Positions 1 to 7,657 of a DNA stretch of 64,000 nucleotides are shown here, one piece after another. The DNA is taken from NCBI RefSeq assembly GCF_010728925.1, contig NZ_AP022608.1:5022001-5086000 (forward strand), written 5' to 3'. The number at the start of each line of letters is the position of its first letter. Position 1 is the stretch's first letter. The notes below the pieces were generated by a model, which saw nothing but the letters and a program-made list of their open reading frames with translations, searched no databases and was not told the DNA's origin. This stretch comes from Mycolicibacterium gadium (GTDB lineage Bacteria > Actinomycetota > Actinomycetes > Mycobacteriales > Mycobacteriaceae). A program made the position numbers and the translations under genes.

Positions 1-2
1 AC

Positions 3-275
3 AACTCGAAGGGGCCGGGACACGATCACGTCCACGGCGCAAACATGGGCTTCCGGGCCGACGCGTACTGGGGCGTCGGCGGCTTCCGTGCCCTGAGCAC
101 CGGTGAGGACGTCGACCTCGTAGAGCGATTCGAGGTTGCGCACCTGAGCATCCACCGCGACGCAAAGCTCACAGTGGCGACCTCGGCCCGCGAGCAGGGC
201 CGCGCACCCGGCGGATTCGCCGCCCACCTTCGCGGGCTGGGCCGGCCACGGCGCAAGGTGCGTGCTGAGACATGA
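3..275 (+). CDS. Glycosyltransferase, C-terminal end only (5' part outside window)
   Basis: The open frame enters from the left edge and ends at TGA 273-275. The visible ~90 residues contain a GANMGFR segment followed by YWGVGGF and a GEDVDL motif. This is the arrangement seen near the catalytic end of family 2 (GT-A) glycosyltransferases, where an acidic ED pair follows the acceptor-binding loop. The protein would be a cytoplasmic enzyme moving a sugar from a nucleotide-sugar donor; donor and acceptor cannot be told. Its stop codon overlaps the ATG of the next gene (ATGA), so it is the upstream member of a translationally coupled operon with the acyl-CoA dehydrogenase-like, PIG-L and methyltransferase genes. 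The family call is moderately secure; only the C-terminus is visible. Confidence 0.6.
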   Translation, partial: NSKGPGHDHVHGANMGFRADAYWGVGGFRALSTGEDVDLVERFEVAHLSIHRDAKLTVATSAREQGRAPGGFAAHLRGLGRPRRKVRAET

Positions 276-1213
276 CAAGTGGACTGCTCAGCCGTTGGTT
301 GGATTCCGGAGCGCTGGACTTACCGCTGCCCGGCGGCGGCGAAACGGCCCGACGTTGGCACCGCCTCGCCGAGCTGGCCGAGGTCGACGTGGTCGCCGCC
401 CGACTCGCCGAGGCCCATACCGATGCGGTCGCGATCCTCGCCGAACTCGGTGGATCCGAGTCGAAATCCGGTCAGCTGTGGGGCGTTTGGGCGGCCGAGT
501 CACGCGATGCGGTGCTGAGCGCGCACGGCGACGGCGAGGCGACGTCACTGAACGGCACGAAAGTGTGGTGCTCGGGGGCCGGACTGTGCACGCATGCTCT
601 CGTCACCGCGCGACTCGACTCCGGCGAGCGCGGATTGTTCGCAGTCGATCTGCGGAACCCAGGAGTGCGGCCTTTGCCGAGCGGGTGGCGCAACCCTGGG
701 ATGGCCGAATCCGATACCCGCTCAGTGCAATTCAGTGATGCACCGGCCAAGCCCGTCGGCCGGCCCGGCGAGTATCTGTCGCGGCCCGGGTTCTGGCACG
801 GCGCCATCGGAGTCGCGGCATGCTGGCTGGGCGGGGCGCGCGCCGTCGCCCAGCCACTGTATGCCCGTCCTGCGCACGATCCCGTCGACCCGCACACGCT
901 GGCGCACCTGGGCGCAGTTGACGCCGCACTGGCGGCTGGCGAAGCCATGCTGGACAGCGCGGCGGTTGCGGTCGACAACGATCCGTTGAACCGTAAAGGT
1001 GCGGCCGAGATGATCGCGCGACGAACGCGTGCGGTGATCGAAACCGCGGTCGAGGTATCGATCGGAAGAACGGGTCGCGCCCTGGGCCCGGCGCCGCTGT
1101 GCCAGGACGCGCAGCACGCGAAACGCGTCGCCGACCTGACGGTCTACGTAAGGCAGAGCCACGCCGAGCGCGATCTCGAGCGGCTGGGCGTGCTGGCGGG
1201 AACCGCACCATGA
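272..1213 (+). CDS. Acyl-CoA dehydrogenase-like flavoprotein (short form)
   Basis: This 313-residue protein resembles the middle and C-terminal parts of acyl-CoA dehydrogenases. It has a beta-domain segment with the LNGTKVWCSGAG motif (typical LxGxKxxxSGA) near residues 92-103 and a C-terminal helical domain. It is shorter than the usual ~380 residues, and the N-terminal helical domain is reduced. The ATG overlaps the stop of the glycosyltransferase, and its own TGA overlaps the ATG of the PIG-L gene, so all are co-translated. In a glycosyltransferase/deacetylase/methyltransferase operon it may oxidise an unusual acyl or sugar-linked substrate rather than serve beta-oxidation; that is inference. 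Catalytic base not identified. Confidence 0.7.
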   Translation: MTSGLLSRWLDSGALDLPLPGGGETARRWHRLAELAEVDVVAARLAEAHTDAVAILAELGGSESKSGQLWGVWAAESRDAVLSAHGDGEATSLNGTKVWCSGAGLCTHALVTARLDSGERGLFAVDLRNPGVRPLPSGWRNPGMAESDTRSVQFSDAPAKPVGRPGEYLSRPGFWHGAIGVAACWLGGARAVAQPLYARPAHDPVDPHTLAHLGAVDAALAAGEAMLDSAAVAVDNDPLNRKGAAEMIARRTRAVIETAVEVSIGRTGRALGPAPLCQDAQHAKRVADLTVYVRQSHAERDLERLGVLAGTAP

Positions 1214-1971
1214 CCGTGGCGAATGTAGACAACTGCGCGCGCTTCGCGGCGCGGCCCCTTACCGACGTTGGTACGCCAACGGAGGAGTGGCTCGATGCGC
1301 TCGCGGATGTACCCGAACTGGATGTTGGCGGCTGCGACGAAATCATTGTCGTGGCAGCGCATCCCGACGACGAGACGCTCGGATTCGGCGCGTCGATGGT
1401 CGCCCTCGCCGAGCAGGGAGTGCGGGTACAGGTCGTCGCCGCCAGCGACGGCGGAGCCTCGCGTCAGGGCATCGGGCTGTTGGAGCGTCTGCAGCTGGAA
1501 CGTGCCCGCCGCGCCGAACTGCACGAAGCCATTTCGGTGCTGGGGGTTCCCGCGCCGATCTGTCTCGGCATGCCCGACGGTGAGCTGAGCGATCACGAGG
1601 ATCGGCTTGCGGACCTGCTGACCGAGATCCTGGCGGCGAGGACGAGCCGGACGTGGATCGCGGCGACGTGGCGTGGCGATGGGCACCCCGACCACCAGGC
1701 CGTAGGCCGTGCCGCGGCGACCGCCGCGCATGGCTGTGACGCGGTGTTGCTGGAGTATCCGATCTGGATGTGGCACTGGGCCACACCCGGGGACATCGCC
1801 TTGCCGTGGAATCGGGTGCTCGCCATGCCGATCACTCCACACGCTTTCGACCGCAAAACGGCGGCCGTGCGGTGTTACCGCACACAGGTCGAGCCGGACG
1901 GTGCCGATGCGCCGCTGCTGCCGTCGTTCGTACTACGGCGGCTGCTCGCCGTCAGGGAGGTGGTGTTCTGA
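1210..1971 (+). CDS. PIG-L (LmbE-like) zinc deacetylase
   Basis: The 253-residue protein carries the PIG-L signature AAHPDDETLG at about residues 49-58, whose His-Pro-Asp-Asp supplies zinc ligands and the catalytic Asp. A second HPDH motif, giving a further metal ligand, lies near residue 157. The family, including MshB and Mca, removes N-acetyl groups from N-acetylglucosaminyl compounds. I chose the ATG at 1210 because it forms an ATGA overlap with the upstream stop; the frame is open further upstream but that would overlap the previous gene heavily. Next to a glycosyltransferase and a NodS-like methyltransferase, it probably deacetylates a sugar intermediate to expose an amine. It is not the mycothiol MshB gene by context. 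Confidence 0.85.
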   Translation: MTVANVDNCARFAARPLTDVGTPTEEWLDALADVPELDVGGCDEIIVVAAHPDDETLGFGASMVALAEQGVRVQVVAASDGGASRQGIGLLERLQLERARRAELHEAISVLGVPAPICLGMPDGELSDHEDRLADLLTEILAARTSRTWIAATWRGDGHPDHQAVGRAAATAAHGCDAVLLEYPIWMWHWATPGDIALPWNRVLAMPITPHAFDRKTAAVRCYRTQVEPDGADAPLLPSFVLRRLLAVREVVF

Positions 1972-2594
1972 TGCCCACTCGGCTATCGACCGGGTATTTC
2001 GACCGGATCTACTCCGAGTCCGAAGATCCTTGGCAGCTCGGAGGACGGTGGTATGAGCAGCGCAAGTATGCGATCACGTTGGCGCTGTTGCCCTATCGGC
2101 GCTACCGCCATGCCTTCGAACCGGGCTGTTCGATCGGTGTGCTCACCGAACAACTCACCACACGGTGTGATCACGTCACGAGCACCGATATCGCGAGTGC
2201 GGCGCTGGACGCCGCGCACAGACGGCTCATCGACGCGGGCCGGCGTCAGAACGTGACGCTGCTTCGCAGGTCGGTGGACGACCCGTGGCCGCAGGACGGA
2301 TTCGATCTGGTGGTGTTGTCCGAGCTCTGCTACTACCTGCATCCCGAGGTGCTACGCGACACCCTGGACCGCGAGATACCGCGTTTGAGGTCCGGCACGA
2401 CGGTCGTCGCCGCGCACTGGCGTCACCCGGTGGCCGAATACCCGATGACGGGGGACTACGCGACAGACGTCATCGCCGCGACGTCGGATCTGCATCACCT
2501 GGGCGGATACCGCGACGCGGACGTGATCGTCGAGGTATTCGATACCGGTTCCTCGAAATCGGTGGCCGCGCGGACGGGTGTGCCGGGGGCTTAG
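1971..2594 (+). CDS. SAM-dependent methyltransferase, NodS-like
   Basis: This is a 207-residue class I methyltransferase. The glycine-rich SAM-binding motif I reads FEPGCSIGVLT near residues 49-59, motif II ends in STDIA, and motif IV reads FDLVVLSELCYYL. The YFDRIYSESEDPW start and the overall length match the NodS family, which N-methylates the deacetylated amino sugar of Nod factors. The ATG overlaps the PIG-L stop by one base. PIG-L followed by NodS-type methyltransferase is a natural pair: deacetylation gives a free amine, and the methyltransferase then acts on it. Known fusions of these two domains support this. Product unknown. Confidence 0.85.
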   Translation: MPTRLSTGYFDRIYSESEDPWQLGGRWYEQRKYAITLALLPYRRYRHAFEPGCSIGVLTEQLTTRCDHVTSTDIASAALDAAHRRLIDAGRRQNVTLLRRSVDDPWPQDGFDLVVLSELCYYLHPEVLRDTLDREIPRLRSGTTVVAAHWRHPVAEYPMTGDYATDVIAATSDLHHLGGYRDADVIVEVFDTGSSKSVAARTGVPGA

Positions 2595-3841
2595 CCACGC
2601 GCGCGAACGGCCTTGTCGGCCAATACTTCCCGCTCCCGCTCGTTGTCGGTCAATTCGGTGGCGCGATCGAACTCGTCGGCGGCCTCGGCATTGCGGCCCA
2701 GCCGGATGAGGAACTCCCCGCGCACGCTGGGCACCAGGTACGAGCCGTCGAGACCGGTCAAGCCGTCGACGATCGCCAGCGCCTCGGCGGGTTCGCCGGC
2801 CATCGCGACCGCGACGGCACGGTTGAGATGGACGATGGGCGACGGTGACACCTGGACAAGCCCGTCGTACAGCATGACGATGTGCTTCCAGTCGGTGTCA
2901 CCGGCCGTGGGTGCGGTGGCGTGGCATTCCGCTATTGCCGCCTGCAGGCCGTACGAACCCCAGCCGACACCCTTGCGCCGCAACGCGTCTGCCGATCGCT
3001 CCAGTGCCGCCACGCCGCGCTGGATCTGCGCGCGATCCCACCGCGCCCGGTTCTGAGCCTCCAGCAGGATCGGCCTGCCGTCGCTGTCGGTGCGGGCCGC
3101 GAACCGCGACGACTGGAACTCCATCAGCGAAACCAGGCCGTGCACCTCCGGCTCGTCGGGTGCCAGCGCGGCGAGCACGCGGCCCAACCGCAAAGCCTCA
3201 CTGCACAGTTCGTCGCGGATCCAGCGCTGTCCGAACGACGCCGAATAGCCCTCGTTGTAGATGAGGTAGATCACCGACAGCACAGCCGACAGACGCTGCG
3301 GATACTCCGAGCGGTCCGGCACCTCGAACGGCACATTCGCTTCGGACAGGGTCTTCTTCGCGCGGGTGATGCGCGCGGCGATCGTCGCCTTGGACGTGAG
3401 GAAGGCGCGGGCGATCTCCTCGGTCGTCAGACCGCCGACGACACGCAGCGTCAGTGCGATCTGACCTTCGCGGGAGAGCACGGGGTGCGCCGAGATGAAC
3501 ACCAGACGCAACACGTCGTCGTCGATGTGGTCGGGATCCCACGCCTCGGCGGAGTCCTGGTCCTGCGTTTCCAGTTCGTGCGCCAGCACGGCGTACTTCG
3601 CGTCGAGATTTTCCTGACGCCGCCACTGGTCGATCGCCTTGCGCTTGGCCACCGCGGTCAACCAGGCGCCGGCATTGCGCGGCACACCCGAGGAGGGCCA
3701 TTGGGTCAGCGCGTCGAGGAGCGCCTCCTGCGCCAAATCCTCCGCGAAGCCGACGTCGCCGACCACCCGCGTCAACGTCGCAACGATCTTGGCGGCCTCC
3801 ATCCGCCACACCGCGTCGATCGTCTGTTGGATGAGCGGCAC
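2591..3841 (-). CDS. ECF-type RNA polymerase sigma factor, ECF42-like with C-terminal TPR-like domain
   Basis: The 416-residue product has sigma region 2 at its N-terminus (DVGFAEDLAQEALLDAL near residues 30-46) and sigma region 4 with the helix-turn-helix LTTEEIARAFLTSKATIAAR. A long C-terminal helical domain (about residues 190-416) includes IYNEGYSA and TPR-like repeats ending in ATELTDNERER. This is the architecture of the ECF42 group, which has no classical anti-sigma factor and uses its C-terminal extension for control; the partner gene is normally a DGPF/YciI protein. Such a protein is encoded 4.3 kb away at 8190-8660 on the same strand. The start is uncertain: I place it at GTG 3841; an internal ATG gives a version that would clip region 2. 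Confidence 0.82.
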   Translation of the reverse strand: MPLIQQTIDAVWRMEAAKIVATLTRVVGDVGFAEDLAQEALLDALTQWPSSGVPRNAGAWLTAVAKRKAIDQWRRQENLDAKYAVLAHELETQDQDSAEAWDPDHIDDDVLRLVFISAHPVLSREGQIALTLRVVGGLTTEEIARAFLTSKATIAARITRAKKTLSEANVPFEVPDRSEYPQRLSAVLSVIYLIYNEGYSASFGQRWIRDELCSEALRLGRVLAALAPDEPEVHGLVSLMEFQSSRFAARTDSDGRPILLEAQNRARWDRAQIQRGVAALERSADALRRKGVGWGSYGLQAAIAECHATAPTAGDTDWKHIVMLYDGLVQVSPSPIVHLNRAVAVAMAGEPAEALAIVDGLTGLDGSYLVPSVRGEFLIRLGRNAEAADEFDRATELTDNEREREVLADKAVRARG

Positions 3842-3931
3842 CCCACCATTCTGCCGAGGACGGGGAAAATGCTCCGACACGCCGCTGAAATGGCGGCCTT
3901 TGCCGCGGTTCGCGCAGGAGAGTTGACGGTG

Positions 3932-4141
3932 ATGACGCACCGACTCGTGACCGCTTACCGGGAAGGCCGCAAGGCCTACCCGCAGCGGATCGCGAACCCG
4001 TACGCGGGTATCGGGGACCGGACCGTCGCGCGGATGTGGCGGATGGGCTGGCGGCGCGCCGCCGACGACAGTCGCGGTATCCCCAGTGAACGGGAGCGTA
4101 TCGAGCGGCTGGCCGCCGAGATCGATGACCTCCTGGAATAG
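3932..4141 (+). CDS. Small RMF-like (ribosome modulation factor fold) protein
   Basis: This 69-residue basic protein starts MTHRLVTAYREGRKAY. It shows the spacing pattern of ribosome modulation factor: an A-x3-G-x2-A helix, then NPY at residues 22-24, then RMWRMGWRRA. Escherichia coli RMF has the same series (A-x3-G, PY, W-x2-GWR-x-A) and inactivates stationary-phase 70S ribosomes by dimerisation; relatives are called Rmf/CrpP-fold proteins. The C-terminal ~25 residues are acidic helix. The gene lies divergently from the sigma factor (about 90 bp between starts) and overlaps the following kinase gene by 17 bases, so the two are co-transcribed. The fold call rests on motif spacing only; role in ribosomes is inference. 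Confidence 0.6.
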   Translation: MTHRLVTAYREGRKAYPQRIANPYAGIGDRTVARMWRMGWRRAADDSRGIPSERERIERLAAEIDDLLE

Positions 4142-4718
4142 CCGTCTCGACGCTCTGCTCGCCCGGGAGAACCGCGTCATCGTCGGTATCACCGGGTCGC
4201 CCGGCGCGGGCAAGACGGCGTTGGCGCGTCAGGTCGCGTCATCAATTGATGACGCGGTGCACGTGCCCATGGACGGCTTTCACCTCGCGGACGCGGAGCT
4301 GCGGCGGCTGGGCCGGCTCGATCGCAAGGGCGCGATCGACACCTTCGACGCGTACGGGTATCTCGCGCTGCTGCAACGCATCCGCCGAGGCGGCGAGGCT
4401 GTCTATGCCCCGGCTTTCGACCGCGATATCGAGCAACCGGTCGCGGGCAGCATCCGCGTGGAGCCGACGGCGAGGCTCATCGTGACCGAGGGTAACTATC
4501 TGCTCGATGACGACGAGCCGTGGCCGCTGGTGCGGCGCACGCTGGACGAGGTGTGGTTCGTCGACTGCGCGCCCGATGAGCGTCGACGCCGGCTCATCGC
4601 ACGCCATATCGAGTTCGGCAAGTCGCCCGAGCGGGCGCAGGCGTGGGTGCGCGCCATCGACGAGCCGAACGCCGAGCGCATCGACCGCGGCCGCGGTAGA
4701 GCCGACCTAGTGATCTAG
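4125..4718 (+). CDS. P-loop nucleoside/nucleotide kinase family protein
   Basis: A 197-residue P-loop kinase with a Walker A motif GSPGAGKT at residues 24-31, followed by VPMDGFHLADAELRRLG (the substrate-binding DGFH segment of the uridine kinase/pantothenate kinase superfamily) and a lid region rich in Arg (DERRRRLIARH). The superfamily transfers the gamma-phosphate of ATP to small hydroxylated substrates; the exact substrate (sugar, nucleoside or pantothenate-like) is not decidable. I chose ATG 4125, which overlaps the end of the RMF-like gene, because only about 20 residues then precede the core strand. Cytoplasmic. Confidence 0.8.
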   Translation: MTSWNSRLDALLARENRVIVGITGSPGAGKTALARQVASSIDDAVHVPMDGFHLADAELRRLGRLDRKGAIDTFDAYGYLALLQRIRRGGEAVYAPAFDRDIEQPVAGSIRVEPTARLIVTEGNYLLDDDEPWPLVRRTLDEVWFVDCAPDERRRRLIARHIEFGKSPERAQAWVRAIDEPNAERIDRGRGRADLVI

Positions 4719-4724
4719 CGCATC

Positions 4725-4785
4725 GCGAGTGACCGTGTTGGCACTGCGACACGCCGCTATTGGGCGGACCGAAGCGGTCGCTCGC
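4725..4785. other. Weak inverted repeat between the kinase gene and fadD8
   Basis: The 94-base gap between two convergent genes contains GCGAGTGACC at 4725-4734 and GGTCGCTCGC at 4776-4785, which pair with one mismatch across a 41-base loop. It could be a weak terminator; the long loop makes this uncertain. Nothing else is visible in the gap. Confidence 0.25.
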
Positions 4786-4812
4786 GGCTGACGGGCGGGG
4801 CTCGCGAACAAC

Positions 4813-6414
4813 TCAGCCGATCGCGCGGTCGGCGCCCTCCCAGAACTGTGCGCGCACCGCCTTCTTGTCCGGCTTGCCAAGCGCGGTCACCGGCACCGAA
4901 TCGACGATGATGACCTGCTTGGGCGACTGCACCGAGCCCTTGCGCTCCTTGACCGCCGACTGGATCTCGGCCGTCATCGTCGCGATCGCCGCCTCGTCGG
5001 TCGGGGCATCGGGCCGCAGCACCACCACGGCGGTCACCGCCTCACCCCACTTCTCGTCGGGGGTGCCGATCACGCACACCTGTGCAACCGAAGGATGCTC
5101 TGCGACAACGTCTTCCACCTCACGCGGGAACACGTTGAAGCCGCCGGTGACGATCATGTCCTTGGTTCGGTCGACGATGTACCAGAAGCCGTCCTCGTCC
5201 TCGCGGGCCAGGTCGCCGGTGTGCATCCAGCCGTCCCTGAACGTCTCGGCCGTCGCCTCCGGCTTGTTCCAGTAGCCGCCGGACACCAGCGGACCGGACA
5301 CGCAGATCTCGCCGACCTCACCCTGGGGCACCTGGTTTCCGTCGCCATCGAGCAGCGCGGTTCGCGCGAACACCGTCGGCCGCCCGCAGGACGTCAGCCG
5401 CTTCTCGTCGTGATCGCCCTTGGGCAGGTAGGTGATGACCATCGGTGCCTCGGACTGGCCGTAGTACTGCGCGAAGATCGGGCCGAACCGGTCGATCGCC
5501 TCCTTCAGGCGCACCGGGTTCATTGCCGAGGCGCCGTAGTACACCGTCTCCAGTGACGACAGGTCGCGGGTGTGCGAGTCCGGGTGATCCATTAGCGCGT
5601 AGATCATCGACGGCACCAGCATCGTGGCCGTGATCTTCTGCTCCTCAATGGTTTTCAGCACCTCGGCCGGATCGAACTTCGTGAGCACCACCAGCTCGCC
5701 GCCCTTGATGATGGTCGGCACGAAGAAGGCCGCGCCTGCGTGCGACAGCGGCGTGCACATGAGGAATTTCGGGCGATCGGGCCACTCCCACTCGGCGAGC
5801 TGAATGGTCGTCATGGTGGTGATCGACTGCGCGGTGCCGATCACGCCCTTGGGCTTGCCGGTGGTGCCGCCGGTGTAAGCCATGCCTCCGATGTGGTCCG
5901 GCGGCAGGTCAGCGGCGACCAACGGCTTCGGCGAGTACTTGGCGGCTTCGGCGGTGAGGTCCACGCCGACCTCGGCGAGTTCCTCGGGGACCGGGCCGAT
6001 CGTCAGCACCTGCTTGAGACCGGGAACCTTCTCGAGCAACCCCTTGGCCCGCTCGACGAACATCGGGTTGGGGTCGATGGTCAGCGACGTGACGCCGGCG
6101 TCGTTGAGCACGTAGGCGTGGTCGTCCAATGAGCCGAGAGGGTGTAGTGACAGGCGTCGGTAACCCTGCGTCTGGCCGGCCCCCAGGATCATCAGCACCT
6201 CGGGCCGGTTCAATGCCAGCAGCCCGCTCACCACCCCGGTGCCCGCGCCCAGCGCCTCGAAGGCCTGAATGTACTGGCTGATGCGCTCTGCCAGCTGGCC
6301 GCCGGTCAGGGTGGTGTCGCCGAGGAACAGCACCGGCTTGTCCTTGTTGCGCTTCAGCGCGCCGACCGTGAGGTGCCCGGAATGGATGGGATGCCGCAGC
6401 AGCGAGTCGCTCAT
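4813..6414 (-). CDS. fadD8: Acyl-CoA synthetase FadD8 (ANL superfamily)
   Basis: The 533-residue protein is an AMP-forming acyl-CoA ligase. The P-loop-like motif YTGGTTGKPKG lies at about residues 180-190, a YYGQSE motif gives the A5 core, GDLAREDEDGFWYIVDR holds the ATP-ribose Asp and hinge, and a conserved Lys sits in the C-terminal ALGKPDKK segment. Its start (MSDSLLRHPIHSGHL) and its place beside the amidohydrolase/menC block match Rv0551c FadD8. It would activate a fatty or steroid-derived acid as its CoA thioester via an acyl-adenylate. A KstR-type box lies 11-24 bases upstream of the start codon, which points to cholesterol/lipid-responsive repression. Confidence 0.88.
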   Translation of the reverse strand: MSDSLLRHPIHSGHLTVGALKRNKDKPVLFLGDTTLTGGQLAERISQYIQAFEALGAGTGVVSGLLALNRPEVLMILGAGQTQGYRRLSLHPLGSLDDHAYVLNDAGVTSLTIDPNPMFVERAKGLLEKVPGLKQVLTIGPVPEELAEVGVDLTAEAAKYSPKPLVAADLPPDHIGGMAYTGGTTGKPKGVIGTAQSITTMTTIQLAEWEWPDRPKFLMCTPLSHAGAAFFVPTIIKGGELVVLTKFDPAEVLKTIEEQKITATMLVPSMIYALMDHPDSHTRDLSSLETVYYGASAMNPVRLKEAIDRFGPIFAQYYGQSEAPMVITYLPKGDHDEKRLTSCGRPTVFARTALLDGDGNQVPQGEVGEICVSGPLVSGGYWNKPEATAETFRDGWMHTGDLAREDEDGFWYIVDRTKDMIVTGGFNVFPREVEDVVAEHPSVAQVCVIGTPDEKWGEAVTAVVVLRPDAPTDEAAIATMTAEIQSAVKERKGSVQSPKQVIIVDSVPVTALGKPDKKAVRAQFWEGADRAIG

Positions 6415-6424
6415 TCCTTCAGAT

Positions 6425-6438
6425 TAGAACGTGTTACA
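6425..6438. promoter_or_regulatory. KstR-type operator upstream of fadD8
   Basis: The sequence TAGAACGTGTTACA fits the mycobacterial KstR consensus TnnAACnnGTTnnA at every fixed position. It lies 11 bases upstream of the fadD8 start codon and between the divergent fadD8 and DUF3253 genes. KstR is the TetR repressor of cholesterol catabolism and is derepressed by a cholesterol-derived CoA thioester. Binding is inferred from the motif only. Confidence 0.65.
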
Positions 6439-6480
6439 GAAATGGTTTCAAGGGAACCCCGAACGGGCTTTATCCGATCA

Positions 6481-6732
6481 ATGAGTGAGAAGCGGTTGCG
6501 CGAGGCGATCCTGAGGCTGGCCTGCGAGCGGGCGCCGGGCAAAACCATCTGTCCGTCGGACGCGGCACGCGCCGTCGGGGGTGACGACTGGCGCGATTTG
6601 ATGGAGGCCGCCCGCGACATCGCGCGAGACCTCGCGAGAGCCGGCGACGTGGAGATCATGCAGCGCGGCGAGGTGATCGACCCGGAAGCACAGTGGCGCG
6701 GACCCATCCGGATTCGCGCTCGGCCGCGGTGA
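6481..6732 (+). CDS. DUF3253 family small protein
   Basis: An 83-residue soluble protein matching the DUF3253 family, which has a winged-helix-like fold. Visible landmarks are a basic N-terminal helix (MSEKRLREAILRLA), the CPSDAARAVGG segment typical of the family, a long middle helix and a C-terminal RGEVIDPEAQWRGPIRIR strand. Function of the family is unknown; nucleic-acid binding is suspected only from the fold. ATG 6481 was chosen because the upstream open frame runs through the fadD8 promoter. Divergent from fadD8. Confidence 0.75.
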   Translation: MSEKRLREAILRLACERAPGKTICPSDAARAVGGDDWRDLMEAARDIARDLARAGDVEIMQRGEVIDPEAQWRGPIRIRARPR

Positions 6733-6900
6733 CGCTCAGCAACGTGAACACCTGGTTTCGCTGATTTGCTGTCGGCGCGTTTTTCGATGGGTTAGCGTGC
6801 GAATGTTCCACCCGGCGGCACAGTAGGTATGGGCGAATTTGCTTTGGCGTCAATAACATTGGGCCTCACATCGCCTTTCCGGAGCGCGAAGGAGCGAAAG

Positions 6901-7644
6901 ATGAGCTGGACCAATGCCTCCCGTGTCGGCAGCATTGTGGCTAAGGGTGCTCTGGCCGGTGCGCTCATCGTCGTCGGCGCAACGGGCGCGGTCGGCCCGG
7001 CGATCGCGATGCCCGCCTTCGGCGGTTCGTCCATTGCCCCCGTGCCACTTCAGCCGTCCGGACCACCGACCGGGCCGGACGATCCCCGATGCATTTCGCA
7101 GCCGACCAATCCCGTGTGCCAGGGCGGTCCATACGCGCCGCCGCCGCCACCTGCGACGGGGGCGCCCACCGGCCCGGCTGATCCCGCATGCATCAGCCAG
7201 CCTGCCAACCCGGTGTGCGCGGGCGGTCCTTACGGGCTGCCGACGCCGCCGCCACCTCCGCCACCGCCGCCGCCCGCACCGCCCGCACCGCCTGCACCTC
7301 CGCCACCCCCGCCGGCGCCGCCGGTCGCGCCACCGCCACTGGCTCCGCCACCGGCGCCGCCGATCGCACCGCCACCGATGGCGCCGATCGCACCGCCACC
7401 GATGGCGCCGATCGCACCGCCACCGATGGCGCCCACGGGGATGGGCGGAATCGGCGGGATCGGCGGGCCGGCCGGCATGGGCGGAATCAGCGGCATGGGC
7501 GCCGGGATGGGCGGGATCGGCGGCCCGGCCGGGATGGGCGGGATCGGTGGAATGGGCGGAATCGGTGGAATGGGCGGTATGGGCGGAATCGGTCATATCG
7601 GCGGCATGGGCGCTGGCATGGGTGGAATGCCCGGACATGTGTAA
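6901..7644 (+). CDS. Secreted proline/glycine-rich repeat protein
   Basis: The 247-residue protein begins with a signal peptide (a hydrophobic AGALIVVGATGAVGPAIA stretch, cleavage probably after AIAM or nearby). The mature part has three zones: two tandem copies of a ~34-residue cysteine-bearing unit (PTGPxDPxCISQPxNPVC and GGPY) at about residues 57-115; a proline tract with APPPMAPI-type repeats; and a C-terminal glycine/methionine zone of GMGGIGG repeats. A good ribosome site (GGAGCG) precedes ATG 6901. It is presumably exported to the cell wall or medium. No enzymatic motif is present and I cannot name a function. It forms a probable operon with the next secreted protein, 13 bases downstream. 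Confidence 0.75.
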   Translation: MSWTNASRVGSIVAKGALAGALIVVGATGAVGPAIAMPAFGGSSIAPVPLQPSGPPTGPDDPRCISQPTNPVCQGGPYAPPPPPATGAPTGPADPACISQPANPVCAGGPYGLPTPPPPPPPPPPAPPAPPAPPPPPPAPPVAPPPLAPPPAPPIAPPPMAPIAPPPMAPIAPPPMAPTGMGGIGGIGGPAGMGGISGMGAGMGGIGGPAGMGGIGGMGGIGGMGGMGGIGHIGGMGAGMGGMPGHV

Positions 7645-7657
7645 CGAGAGGAACGGC

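Noticed and set aside
2882..3931. Plus-strand open frame reading into the RMF-like gene
   Set aside because: Its first ~350 codons are antisense to the sigma factor; only the last 70 codons from ATG 3932 encode a recognisable protein.
7371..7644. Tandem short repeats considered as a CRISPR array
   Set aside because: The repeats are in-frame codon repeats of a Pro/Gly-rich protein without unique spacers of constant length; no cas genes are nearby.
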